A stretch of 11,033 nt of DNA from Candidatus Hodarchaeota archaeon. GTDB taxonomy: Archaea; Asgardarchaeota; Heimdallarchaeia; Hodarchaeales; YT1-057. The notes under the pieces are model-generated. The model was not told the origin of the DNA, did no database searches, and was given only the letters and a program-made list of their open reading frames with translations. Shown piece by piece: positions 1-6,965 of this stretch. Both the position numbers and the translations under genes were made by a program. The DNA lies in contig JAEOTI010000048.1 of NCBI GenBank assembly GCA_016839955.1, positions 1 to 11,033 on the forward strand, given 5' to 3'. The number at the start of each line of letters is the position of its first letter. Within the stretch, counting starts at the first letter, position 1.

Positions 1-2
1 AT

Positions 3-848
3 GCGACTGGATATGGAAGTGGAGGTCCAGGCATATATCCTGATGGTTCTTCAATCCCTGCGATTAAAGACCATAAGACTGGCCACATATTCAACACCGG
101 TGGCGAGTATTGTATTGTTGGTAACGGTCCTTACCGCTATCACGACTGGTCTGACGTAGCTGCGACTGCTGATCTCGAAAAGTTCTCAGGTTGGGGTAAT
201 GGTCTTTGGGACGAATCACCCTACGATGTTAACAATATAGCCACCTACTATTACACCGTCATTGAAGGTAAAGACACAGCTCTAATTGCATTTGAGAACG
301 GAGATGTGGATGCCCTTGATGGTGGTAACTACGGACTTGGTAAAGATCTTACATACCTAGAAGGTCTTTCAGGTCAGGGTGTTGTGGTAGAGCTTTATGA
401 TGAGGCTGCAATCCAAACAATGGGTTACAATCTATTCCATCCTAAACTCAAGAACCGTTTTGTCCGATTAGCCTTTTCTCACGCAATTCCAAGGCAGAAG
501 ATCGTAGACTATATTCTTGGAGGATTAGGGAGTGTGAACGAGTTTGTAGGTTATGCACAAGTTAGCCCCTACTGGCCCACCGACACACAGTGGGAGAACG
601 ACATTGGGCTCGATCCTTCTTACGACTCAGTACTTCCTGAGGGCAAGCACTTCCAAGGACATATCCGCTATGACCTTGACAAAGCTTGGGCTTTGATGGA
701 ACTTGCTGGCTACGATATGACTGATATAAAAGCGTATGTTGAAGGTGAAGGAGAAGCAGCAGATGATGCTCCAATTCCAATCCTTCCAGTCCTTATTGCC
801 ATCATGAGCCTTGGTTTGCTTCGGTTAGTCCACAAGAAACGAAACTAA
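3..848 (+). CDS. C-terminal part of a membrane-anchored ABC solute-binding protein, family 5 (OppA/DppA type)
   Basis: The frame is open to the left window edge, so this is the last 281 residues of a longer protein (family usually 500-600 aa); an internal GTG at 306 is not its start. Family-5 features seen in order are a GNGPYR segment (like the GTGPY motif of the family), an ALIAFENGDVDALD segment (the usual 'L.aGeiDa' region), a NRFVRLAFSHAIPRQKIVD segment (family pattern 'vRqAls.AiDR..i'), and YDLDKAWALMELAGY near the end (pattern 'yDpekAkaLLeeAG'). After a short acidic linker comes a hydrophobic helix of about 18 residues and the basic end HKKRN. The protein would therefore be held on the outer face by a C-terminal anchor. 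By family it captures peptides or other small solutes and delivers them to the OppBCDF importer encoded downstream at 2195-8976. The two are separated by one opposite-strand gene. The substrate cannot be told from the sequence. Confidence 0.9.
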   Translation, partial: ATGYGSGGPGIYPDGSSIPAIKDHKTGHIFNTGGEYCIVGNGPYRYHDWSDVAATADLEKFSGWGNGLWDESPYDVNNIATYYYTVIEGKDTALIAFENGDVDALDGGNYGLGKDLTYLEGLSGQGVVVELYDEAAIQTMGYNLFHPKLKNRFVRLAFSHAIPRQKIVDYILGGLGSVNEFVGYAQVSPYWPTDTQWENDIGLDPSYDSVLPEGKHFQGHIRYDLDKAWALMELAGYDMTDIKAYVEGEGEAADDAPIPILPVLIAIMSLGLLRLVHKKRN

Positions 849-852
849 GAGT

Positions 853-891
853 AGAGACTTTGTCTCTCCCCTTTTTTTTTTTTTTTTTTTT
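853..891 (+). terminator. Hairpin plus 20-T tract ending the binding-protein gene
   Basis: A perfect 6-bp stem (AGAGAC/GTCTCT, loop TTT, 853-867) is followed by CCCC and a run of 20 T (872-891). Archaeal RNA polymerase terminates at oligo-T, so this is a strong stop signal for the gene ending at 848. The T run reaches into the stop codon of the convergent gene. That gene sees the tract as A20, so it gets no terminator from it. Confidence 0.75.
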
Positions 892-1813
892 AAATAGTAA
901 TAATAATCTGTGTAATCATTAATGAAATTGGGAGGAGTATTACTAACAAAGATAGACAAAGTTTTAATTTTTCTTGAGTGATTTTAACACTATTCGAGTG
1001 TAATATTTCTTCAACTTGACCGATTTTGATTGGTGAAATTCCAGAAATCCCAGAATGACCATCTTCTTGAAAAACAATGTGTAAAGTAGGCACTTTACCA
1101 AACCAAACAATTTTTGAGTTATTTATTTCAGAGTAAGGGAGACTAACACCAAGAAAAGTGTCATCCCATTCTCCCCCAAGCTTAGTTCGTCCTCGTTTTC
1201 GTTCGTATTGTCTCGCAACTGCTGAACCAACATAAGAACCGTGAGCTTTTGTTCCTTCAAGGATTAATCGATGGTCCGTGGCAATTAATGAACCATCACG
1301 CATATTAATCTGATTAATGGCCATTTCAAGATTTTTTAGGAATAGAAGAATTTTTTCATCACTTTGAAGAGTTGGTTCTCCAATACCTTGCCATAAAATA
1401 CCTGATTGAAAAGGAGTAGAAGGTAAATCCTTATATTTATTTAACCGGGTTTCTACCTCTTCGTACTTTGTTTGTACTTCCAATAAGTCTGCTTGTTCAT
1501 TATCTCCCTTAGCTCTTCGTATTTCACTTAATTTTAGGATAGCAGTTTCGTCATGTGGTTGAAGCTCTAGAACCTTTTCTAAAGTTTGTATTACTTTCTC
1601 ATCCTCTCTTTTCAATTCATAAATAAATGCAATTTTTCTATAACCAAGTAAAAAATTCGGTTTAAGACGAATAGTCTCCTTAAACATTTTTAAGGATGAA
1701 TCTAATAGTTTTTTTTGGTTAATATCGCCAAAAAGAAGAGATTGTGCTTGCTCTAGATCTTTCAAACCTGCGTCAAATAATTCTTGAATTCTCCTATTTT
1801 TAGTGGTTGGCAT
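890..1813 (-). CDS. TPR-repeat protein with PH-like domain and C-terminal membrane tail
   Basis: 307 aa, ATG start at 1813, TAA stop at 892-890. Residues about 33-105 form two tetratricopeptide-like helical repeats; the clearest ends in TLEKVLELQPHDETAILKL (about 77-95). A short charged coiled stretch follows (about 112-128). Residues about 150-272 are beta-rich, with DGSLIATDHRLIL (173-185) and SLPYSEINNSKIV (224-236), a layout like bacterial/archaeal PH-like (bPH/GRAM-like) domains, where 'G.l..TdhRl.l' is followed by an 'ipy.eI..i' strand. Residues about 284-305 are a hydrophobic helix with almost nothing after it, so it is a tail anchor leaving the rest in the cytoplasm. TPRs bind proteins and PH-like folds bind lipids or proteins, so a membrane adaptor role is plausible but not shown. 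It sits between the binding-protein gene and oppB on the other strand, so a link to the transporter is only positional. No clear SD site is seen. The PH call is the least certain part. Confidence 0.8.
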   Translation of the reverse strand: MPTTKNRRIQELFDAGLKDLEQAQSLLFGDINQKKLLDSSLKMFKETIRLKPNFLLGYRKIAFIYELKREDEKVIQTLEKVLELQPHDETAILKLSEIRRAKGDNEQADLLEVQTKYEEVETRLNKYKDLPSTPFQSGILWQGIGEPTLQSDEKILLFLKNLEMAINQINMRDGSLIATDHRLILEGTKAHGSYVGSAVARQYERKRGRTKLGGEWDDTFLGVSLPYSEINNSKIVWFGKVPTLHIVFQEDGHSGISGISPIKIGQVEEILHSNSVKITQEKLKLCLSLLVILLPISLMITQIIITI

Positions 1814-1867
1814 AAGTATTCACAAGATGATTCAATTTAGTTTTGCAGAAATTCCCTAGTATCCAGT

Positions 1868-1879
1868 TTTAAAAAATTT
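1868..1879 (-). promoter_or_regulatory. Possible archaeal TATA box for the TPR gene
   Basis: On the minus strand an AT-only stretch reading AATTTTTTAAAA lies about 55-65 nt upstream of the ATG at 1813. A TSS about 25 nt downstream of it would leave a leader of roughly 30 nt. The region is AT-rich throughout and other TATA-like stretches exist (for example 1899-1906), so this is a candidate only. Confidence 0.25.
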
Positions 1880-2168
1880 GTATCTTAAAAGCTCCTTGAT
1901 TTATATTGTAATTGTATATACTTCATGAAAAAAGTAATACATATACTGATTCTTTTTCATCCCAACCAACTTACGTTAATTTTCAAACTTATGACCAAAT
2001 CATCCTGCAAGCATCACAATGTTTTATAAGTTATTAACAGATGAACGCTCTGGTAGAGTAAGCTCGCGTCAAGAAGGAACGAAGGATTTAAACAATAACC
2101 AATTAAATTTGAAAGAATAAACAAGCAAGAATGAATGTCAGAAATCCTTCTGGGGCGCAAGACGGGTC

Positions 2169-2180
2169 TTTAATTAAATA
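2169..2180 (+). promoter_or_regulatory. Possible TATA box of the opp operon
   Basis: TTTAATTAAATA lies 15-26 nt before the oppB ATG. At that distance it would give a nearly leaderless transcript. However, a GAGG just before the ATG (2183-2186, spacing 8) looks like an SD site and would need an upstream TSS, in which case the box at 2086-2093 or 2022-2029 is the better candidate. The sequence does not decide between them. Confidence 0.25.
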
Positions 2181-2194
2181 CTGAGGCATAATCC

Positions 2195-2890
2195 ATGAGT
2201 ATGAGGAATTTTGTTATCAGACGGATACTTTTAATGGTTCCACTTTTTATTGGTGTATCTATTATCTCATTTGTGATTGTTTCTCTCTCACCAGTTGATA
2301 TTGTCGACGTACAGTCGACTGGTGCTGTGGGTCTAACGGAAGATGATAAACTAAGACAAAAAGAAGAATATCATTTTGTTACGCGACCTGAAACCAAAAT
2401 AGCACCATCTTCTGTAATAAGTGGTTGGGTTACAAATTTTCCTGCTACGAGAAGTTTCCATTTCGATGATTCGTTAGCAATAGTGAAGTTTGATGATTCA
2501 TCAGAAGTAAACCCAGAGGACCACTCAAGAACAGCTGGGAACCTTGTGACAATAGACAGCACTGATTATTATCAAAGAATTGCAAGTAATATGACTCTCA
2601 CAAATATTGATGAAACAACCAATGTAACTATAGAAAATCAAATTGGTGGGTGGAATGTTGACAATGAATTTACTGTTATGTTTTGGATGAATTGGTCTAG
2701 TTTGGGAGTGGACAATGGTACTCTTCTTGTGCAAGGTTCTGATAATTTCACAGTTAACATTAACCGACCTGCTGCGTTCAATAGTGACACTTTTAATGAG
2801 ACTTGGATTAACTTTACTGTTGGAAGTGATTTTGTACTTTGGAGGAACAATACAAACGGAGGATATAGTGTCTCAAACTTATTCAATTAG
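2195..2890 (+). CDS. oppB: OppB-type ABC permease, N-terminal fragment (TM1 plus first half of LamG ectodomain), ends at in-frame TAG
   Basis: 231 aa from ATG 2195, with GAGG 8 nt upstream; a second in-frame ATG follows at 2201. Residues 1-36 are the classic OppB/DppB start: basic FVIRRI, then the first membrane helix LLMVPLFIGVSIISFVIVSL. In ordinary OppB (about 300-340 aa) the next segments are the short extracellular loop and TM2. Here a large extracellular insertion begins at about residue 37. A poorly recognisable 90-residue stretch leads into a LamG/concanavalin-like domain from about residue 129, containing FTVMFWMNWS and 8 N-glycosylation sequons. The frame is then cut by TAG (2888-2890), in the middle of that domain. 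The same frame continues without a gap into the rest of the permease (to 4963), so this fragment and the next entry are one gene of 922 residues plus the TAG position. On its own the fragment has one helix and cannot act as a permease. Confidence 0.85.
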   Translation: MSMRNFVIRRILLMVPLFIGVSIISFVIVSLSPVDIVDVQSTGAVGLTEDDKLRQKEEYHFVTRPETKIAPSSVISGWVTNFPATRSFHFDDSLAIVKFDDSSEVNPEDHSRTAGNLVTIDSTDYYQRIASNMTLTNIDETTNVTIENQIGGWNVDNEFTVMFWMNWSSLGVDNGTLLVQGSDNFTVNINRPAAFNSDTFNETWINFTVGSDFVLWRNNTNGGYSVSNLFN

Positions 2891-3676
2891 TGGCATCATT
2901 TTGTATTTGAAATAACTTCAGATGAACTCAATATCTATATGGATGGAACGTCAATCGCATCCAAATCGGTCGCCAATTTCTTTGATGGAATTACTAGTTT
3001 AACTGGAGACATAATCCTTGGTGCTAGTAATATTACAGCCGAAGTAGATGACCTATTTCTCTTTAATAAAACATTTACATCGTATGATATTCAGCGATGG
3101 GCTCAAGATAAAGATATTATCCTCAATACATATAACGATGACTCCGTTACTCCCGCAATGAAAAACTCAACAAGTCTCGTTGGTCCGAATACAGTCGACA
3201 TTTCAAATTCTGGTAACTGGGATATTGGTACTGAACTAACTATTATGTTTTGGATGCATTGGTCAGATGAAGATAATGACACTGGGACTGTCTTTTCTCT
3301 CGGATCAGGTATTAATGCATCATTCCAACGCCCATTAATTGTTAACAATAACACATTTGACCAATCAATGATAACTTTTAATGTTGGAAATGAGCAACTA
3401 ATCTGGCAAAATAGTACTGCATCCTACAATAATGTTACTGAAAACATCGGAAATAGATGGCAACATTATGGGTTTATTATTCGTGCAACATCAATGGAAA
3501 TTTACCTTGACGGAAATCTGTTAGCATCTAAGTCAATAACCATTTCTAGTATCCCTGCAACAGGTAATTTCATTTTAGGGGTCTCTGAACTTACTGGGTC
3601 ATTTGCAGATGAACTTATCATATTTAATAAAGCTATTGACAATTGGGATGTGCCTGGTTGGGCTAAAGAAATTGCA
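2579..3676 (+). repeat. Tandem duplication of LamG/concanavalin-like domains inside oppB
   Basis: Two copies of about 180 residues lie side by side (copy 1 about 2579-3118, copy 2 about 3140-3676). Matching landmarks in order are FTVMFWMNWS / LTIMFWMHWS; INFTVGS / ITFNVGN; LWRNNT / IWQNST; WHHFVFE / WQHYGFI; LNIYMDG / MEIYLDG; ASKS / ASKS; DIILGAS / NFILGVS; and DDLFLFNKT / DELIIFNKA. These are the strands and the 'Y.DG' turn of the Laminin_G_3 / LamG-like jelly roll, a fold that binds sugars or proteins. The copies are clearly diverged, so the duplication is old. Each copy carries eight sequons apart from edge effects (16 in all). Confidence 0.85.
2888..2890 (+). other. In-frame TAG interrupting oppB
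   Basis: The codon falls at residue 232 of the full frame, directly before WHHFVFE. The second LamG copy has GNRWQHYGFII at the matching place, so the TAG replaces the residue aligned with Arg before the conserved Trp. Many LamG domains have Gln there, and CAG to TAG is one transition. No frameshift is present: similarity between the two copies continues on both sides in the same frame. Explanations are a recent nonsense mutation, a base error in the assembly, or a decoded TAG (suppression or pyrrolysine). Confidence 0.9.
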
Positions 3677-4963
3677 GGTGAACTAGATTTTAGTGGTGAA
3701 AACTTCAAAATCCACACATCTGAAGATGTTGATGCTACTAAAAAAGCCAAAGAAAATGTTCTTTTAGAAACAACTGTCAGTAAATCCGGTTACCATGCGT
3801 TTCAAATTATAACTATTGATTTTGATGAAAGAATAAGGCAAGAAGATAGTAGCTGGAAAAGTGCACAACCTGTCTTAAAACCTTATGCAAGAGCGATGTG
3901 TGAAGCTGATGACCCTAGTTTAAGTGGTGTGGAAATATACGTCTGGACAACTCGTACTCATTCTTGGAGGACTCTTGGATCGTTTACAACTGATAATTCA
4001 TTCTTAGAAGATTCTGCTCGATTCCCAGGTCTTCTTGAATCGATTACTAATTATCTGCCTCATTATGGTGAGGTATCAATTCTTATCCTTTCACGCGGAG
4101 CTGCAACTAATACTGTGGAACTTCATCTATCAGTTGATTATGCTGCTGCGGGCATCATTCTTTCCTACGAAACACCTATTTGGGAACAATTTATTTATTG
4201 GATGACAAGTTTTCTTAGTGGGGATGATTACTCCTTCCTCTATAAGAAAACCTCTGTTGAAGTAATTTCAATATTTGCTTGGGAAACAGTAAAACTGCAA
4301 TTTGCAGCATTGATTCTTTCTTTACTAATTGCTGTACCAATTGGTGTGGTTTCAGCTACTCGGCAGTATTCTAAGATAGACAATATTTCAATGACTGCTG
4401 CGCTTTTAGGTGTTTCATTACCAGTTTTCTGGACAGGTCTTATCTGTATTTTAATTTTTGCTTATTATTTTCCTTTTTTCCCATCTCGAGGTGCCTATAC
4501 GATGGGAGTTGAATCTTCGTTCCCTGATTATGGTACATGGTCAATTGATGCAGCCTGGCACATGGTTTTACCAACATTAATATTAGGAACAGCAAGTGCA
4601 GCTTTGATAACGCGTCTTGTACGGTCTAGTATGTTGGAAGTATTAAGACAGGATTATGTTATGACTGCAAGAGCAAAAGGACTAACGGAACGAATAGTTA
4701 TTTACAAGCATGCATTGCGTAATGCGTTATTACCAGTTGTAACCATTATTGGGCTAAGTTTAGGAGGAATGTTAGGGGGAGCAGCATTAACGGAGACAGT
4801 TTTTAATTGGCCTGGTCTTGGTAAAACGTACGTTTGGGCAGCAATCAATAAGGACTATTATCTTGTTCTTGGAATTAACGTTATTCTTAGTATGATAATG
4901 ATTGTGGCTAATCTACTCACAGACATTTCATACGCCTTTTTGGATCCGCGAATACGGTATTGA
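2939..4963 (+). CDS. oppB: OppB-type ABC permease, C-terminal fragment (rest of LamG ectodomains plus TM2-TM6 core)
   Basis: The frame is open from 2891, right after the TAG. ATG 2939 is only the first methionine; it has no SD site and lies inside a LamG strand (IYMDG), so independent initiation is unlikely. Full-frame numbering: rest of LamG-1 to about 308, LamG-2 about 315-495, and a third beta-rich domain about 500-655 without a family I recognise. The permease core starts near 661 (FIYWMTSFLSGDD, equivalent of the OppB 'yl..ll.GD' region). Five more membrane helices follow, including LILSLLIAVPIGVVSATR and SLPVFWTGLICILIFAYYF. The cytoplasmic EAA loop that docks on the ATPase is at about 820-848 (DYVMTARAKGLTERIVIYKH, then ALRNALLPVV). 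The end, DISYAFLDPRIRY, is typical of the family. Eight further sequons lie in the LamG part and none in the third domain. Stop TGA overlaps the SD site of oppC, so the two are translationally coupled. Together with OppC it forms the membrane channel of the importer, provided the TAG is bypassed. Confidence 0.88.
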   Translation: MDGTSIASKSVANFFDGITSLTGDIILGASNITAEVDDLFLFNKTFTSYDIQRWAQDKDIILNTYNDDSVTPAMKNSTSLVGPNTVDISNSGNWDIGTELTIMFWMHWSDEDNDTGTVFSLGSGINASFQRPLIVNNNTFDQSMITFNVGNEQLIWQNSTASYNNVTENIGNRWQHYGFIIRATSMEIYLDGNLLASKSITISSIPATGNFILGVSELTGSFADELIIFNKAIDNWDVPGWAKEIAGELDFSGENFKIHTSEDVDATKKAKENVLLETTVSKSGYHAFQIITIDFDERIRQEDSSWKSAQPVLKPYARAMCEADDPSLSGVEIYVWTTRTHSWRTLGSFTTDNSFLEDSARFPGLLESITNYLPHYGEVSILILSRGAATNTVELHLSVDYAAAGIILSYETPIWEQFIYWMTSFLSGDDYSFLYKKTSVEVISIFAWETVKLQFAALILSLLIAVPIGVVSATRQYSKIDNISMTAALLGVSLPVFWTGLICILIFAYYFPFFPSRGAYTMGVESSFPDYGTWSIDAAWHMVLPTLILGTASAALITRLVRSSMLEVLRQDYVMTARAKGLTERIVIYKHALRNALLPVVTIIGLSLGGMLGGAALTETVFNWPGLGKTYVWAAINKDYYLVLGINVILSMIMIVANLLTDISYAFLDPRIRY

Positions 4964-4968
4964 GGTGA
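4962..4968 (+). promoter_or_regulatory. Shine-Dalgarno site of oppC overlapping the oppB stop codon
   Basis: GAGGTGA matches the archaeal anti-SD sequence, and its first bases are part of the oppB TGA (4961-4963). The next in-frame ATG is 4983. The 14-nt spacing is long, but a second purine patch (AAGGAT, 4968-4973) lies 9 nt from that ATG. This rules out a start at 4902 inside the oppB coding sequence. Confidence 0.65.
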
Positions 4969-4982
4969 AGGATGGGATACTA

Positions 4983-6947
4983 ATGGGTGAAGAAGAAAAG
5001 AAAAAATATAGAAAAGCAAGTCAAATTCGAGTTTACTGGCGTCGATTCCGTAAACACAAAATGGGACTTTTTGGAGCATTTATTTTCTTAGCTATGTTCT
5101 TCATGGCAATTTTCGCAGATTTTATTGCACCATATCAATGGGAACGGGGTGCGGACGCGCTTGGCGATAATGGTCCAACATCCTCTGGTGGCGAAGTTAT
5201 TCTTCATGATGCTCACCTCTATCCGATTTATGGTATAAAATCACGTCCTCATCAGGAAGGTGGAAGTCAATATCCTACAAATCCTGAACCTGATGAGTCA
5301 GGAGAGTACTTGTTCAGCGTCCAAATACCAGTAATGTGGCCGGCAGAAGGGATTGGTGTACCTGATGACGCAGGTGATCCAGATGACACAAGGGCAGACA
5401 AAACGGTTTTAAATTTCACCGAAGATATTTCAGACGAAATAGCAGCAAAAGCCGTTAAAAAAGGTCGTTTCTTTACTGCTTACTATTTTCATACATTTAT
5501 CCATGTTGTTGACAAAGATGCTCTTATTCAATGGCAGATGTGGTTTACAGATCTCTCAGACATGTGCGCCATCAAAAATGCCTATTTCGATCCCTATTCA
5601 CGTGAAGAGCAGACAACTACAAAATCCTCACCTATACTTGGTTATGCAGCTGGAAGTCTTGACGTGGAAAATGATGTCAACACGACCTATGATTTTGTTA
5701 ATCCTCAGTACGGTGATTATGATGGTGATAGTCCTCTTTATACAGGAATAAATCGCGTTATCCTCCAAGCTGTTAGTGTCAATACAGAAAAGATCAGTAT
5801 CGATGCAGAATGGTCTGATATGGTGTATAATGCTTCAGCTCTAAATGCTGAACAAATAGCTGAGTTAAAAGGTACAAACGGACGAGCTGATTGGAATGCA
5901 ACCCTTGGACGTTATGAACTAATAAGTGAACGAATTTTCCGAACAGATGTGGGAGGATCTCGTCCTGGCGAACATTATGGCAAAAATGCTACCGGTGAAG
6001 TGAGACATTATGACATTGGTGAAGACCCTACTTACCCGGCATTAGAGACTTATCGTGTTCCTGTAAGACAAGCTATGTGGAGAGCGGAGCAGGGTGACTC
6101 TCCAAGCATTCAGATCGTCCAACGCCAACGTGGATGGAGTCTTAAGAAACAAGAACCTAAAGTTATCCCAGAAGTGCGTTATGGACTTCCTCCCTGGAGT
6201 AACAGTAAAGTAGGAGTAGGTCAGAAATTTTTGGGTTTACCATTTGTTGCAGATTATATCCTTGGAACTGATCTACTAGGCCATGATATCCTAACTGGCT
6301 TAATTTGGGGCTCACGTGTATCACTCTATATTGGATTCGTTGCAATATTCATCTCAGTCTCGATAGGGATTGTTATTGGAGCAATTTCTGGTTATTATGG
6401 TGGACTTGTTGACGAATTCTTTATGCGGTTTACAGACATCATAATATCAATACCGAGTTTCTTTCTATTGATTCTCGCAATTTCCGTATTCTCAGATTCA
6501 CTTCGTGAATACGGAGCCTGGGGTGCTCCTACAGTTATGGCAGTAATCTTTGGTGCACTAGGATGGACGTCGACATGTCGGATTGTCCGTGCAGAGTTTC
6601 TAGCTTTAAGAGGGCTTGAGTATGCGGAAGCTGCACGAGTTTTAGGTGCGAGTGATCAAAGAATTATCTTTAGGCACTTATTACCAAATGCTATGGCTCC
6701 AGTTATTGTTAATGCAACAATTGGAATGGCTTATATCATTCTAGGAGAAGCAGGGCTAGCGTATCTTGGACTCGGTAATCCTCAAACACCATCTTGGGGT
6801 CGTATGTTGCAATTAGCACAAGAAGGTATGCGTTTCGCATGGTGGGCAGCTATTATTCCTGGTCTTGCCATTTTCTGTGCGGTGCTTGCGTTTAATATGT
6901 TGGGTGACGCATTACGAGATGCTCTTGACCCAAGGCTAAAGGAATAG
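4983..6947 (+). CDS. oppC: OppC-type ABC permease with a large extracellular insertion after TM1
   Basis: 654 aa from ATG 4983, about twice the usual OppC length (about 280-320 aa). Residues 1-27 are basic and cytoplasmic, and TM1 is about 28-48 (GLFGAFIFLAMFFMAIFADF). The sequence then reaches APY, where a normal OppC has a short loop, but an insertion runs from about 51 to 425. The insertion is rich in Asp, Gly and Tyr, has five sequons (for example N144, N233, N283, N305, N335) and a single Cys (195), and I do not recognise its fold. The family signature resumes at 426-451 (ILGTDLLGHDILTGLIWGSR; most members have GRD where this has GHD). Five more helices follow. The EAA loop is at about 546-573 (EYAEAARVLGASDQRIIFRH, then LLPNAMAP), and the end DALDPRLKE is typical. 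With OppB it forms the channel and contacts one ATPase through the EAA loop. Stop is TAG, and the downstream ATPase lies in the same frame only 18 nt further on. Confidence 0.92.
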   Translation: MGEEEKKKYRKASQIRVYWRRFRKHKMGLFGAFIFLAMFFMAIFADFIAPYQWERGADALGDNGPTSSGGEVILHDAHLYPIYGIKSRPHQEGGSQYPTNPEPDESGEYLFSVQIPVMWPAEGIGVPDDAGDPDDTRADKTVLNFTEDISDEIAAKAVKKGRFFTAYYFHTFIHVVDKDALIQWQMWFTDLSDMCAIKNAYFDPYSREEQTTTKSSPILGYAAGSLDVENDVNTTYDFVNPQYGDYDGDSPLYTGINRVILQAVSVNTEKISIDAEWSDMVYNASALNAEQIAELKGTNGRADWNATLGRYELISERIFRTDVGGSRPGEHYGKNATGEVRHYDIGEDPTYPALETYRVPVRQAMWRAEQGDSPSIQIVQRQRGWSLKKQEPKVIPEVRYGLPPWSNSKVGVGQKFLGLPFVADYILGTDLLGHDILTGLIWGSRVSLYIGFVAIFISVSIGIVIGAISGYYGGLVDEFFMRFTDIIISIPSFFLLILAISVFSDSLREYGAWGAPTVMAVIFGALGWTSTCRIVRAEFLALRGLEYAEAARVLGASDQRIIFRHLLPNAMAPVIVNATIGMAYIILGEAGLAYLGLGNPQTPSWGRMLQLAQEGMRFAWWAAIIPGLAIFCAVLAFNMLGDALRDALDPRLKE

Positions 6948-6952
6948 ATTTT

Positions 6953-6957
6953 GGAGG
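6953..6957 (+). promoter_or_regulatory. Shine-Dalgarno site fixing the oppD start
   Basis: GGAGG is 8 nt before ATG 6966, an ideal spacing. A TTG at 6951 in the same frame would include the SD site itself in the coding sequence and is rejected as the start. Confidence 0.8.
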
Positions 6958-6965
6958 AAAAAACA

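Larger units (their letters stand above)
1814..2194. other. Divergent intergenic region between the TPR gene and the opp operon
   Basis: This 381-nt, AT-rich stretch must carry the promoters of both divergent units. TATA-like stretches for the plus strand are TTTTATAA (2022-2029), ATTTAAAC (2086-2093) and TTTAATTAAATA (2169-2180). A small hairpin (CAGAA/TTCTG, 2139-2152) lies in the putative leader of oppB. A 34-codon ATG frame at 1925-2029 has no SD site and no recognisable product. No tRNA or other RNA gene was recognised. Confidence 0.5.

Noticed and set aside
562..780. Minus-strand open frame inside the binding-protein gene
   Set aside because: It is a shadow of the coding frame, with low-complexity Leu/His sequence and no start signal. 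The other short frames inside opp genes are rejected for the same reason.
306..848. A complete 180-aa gene starting at GTG 306
   Set aside because: The same frame is open to the window start and the upstream residues carry binding-protein motifs, so this is only the tail of a longer gene.
1925..2029. A 34-codon ATG reading frame in the divergent intergenic region
   Set aside because: It has no SD site, no recognisable protein family and an AT-rich composition, and it overlaps a TATA-like stretch. It is best explained by chance.
2043..2065. A GCTCTGGTAGAG stretch resembling a tRNA D-arm
   Set aside because: No acceptor stem, anticodon arm or T-arm (GGTTCGA-type) could be placed at the right distances.
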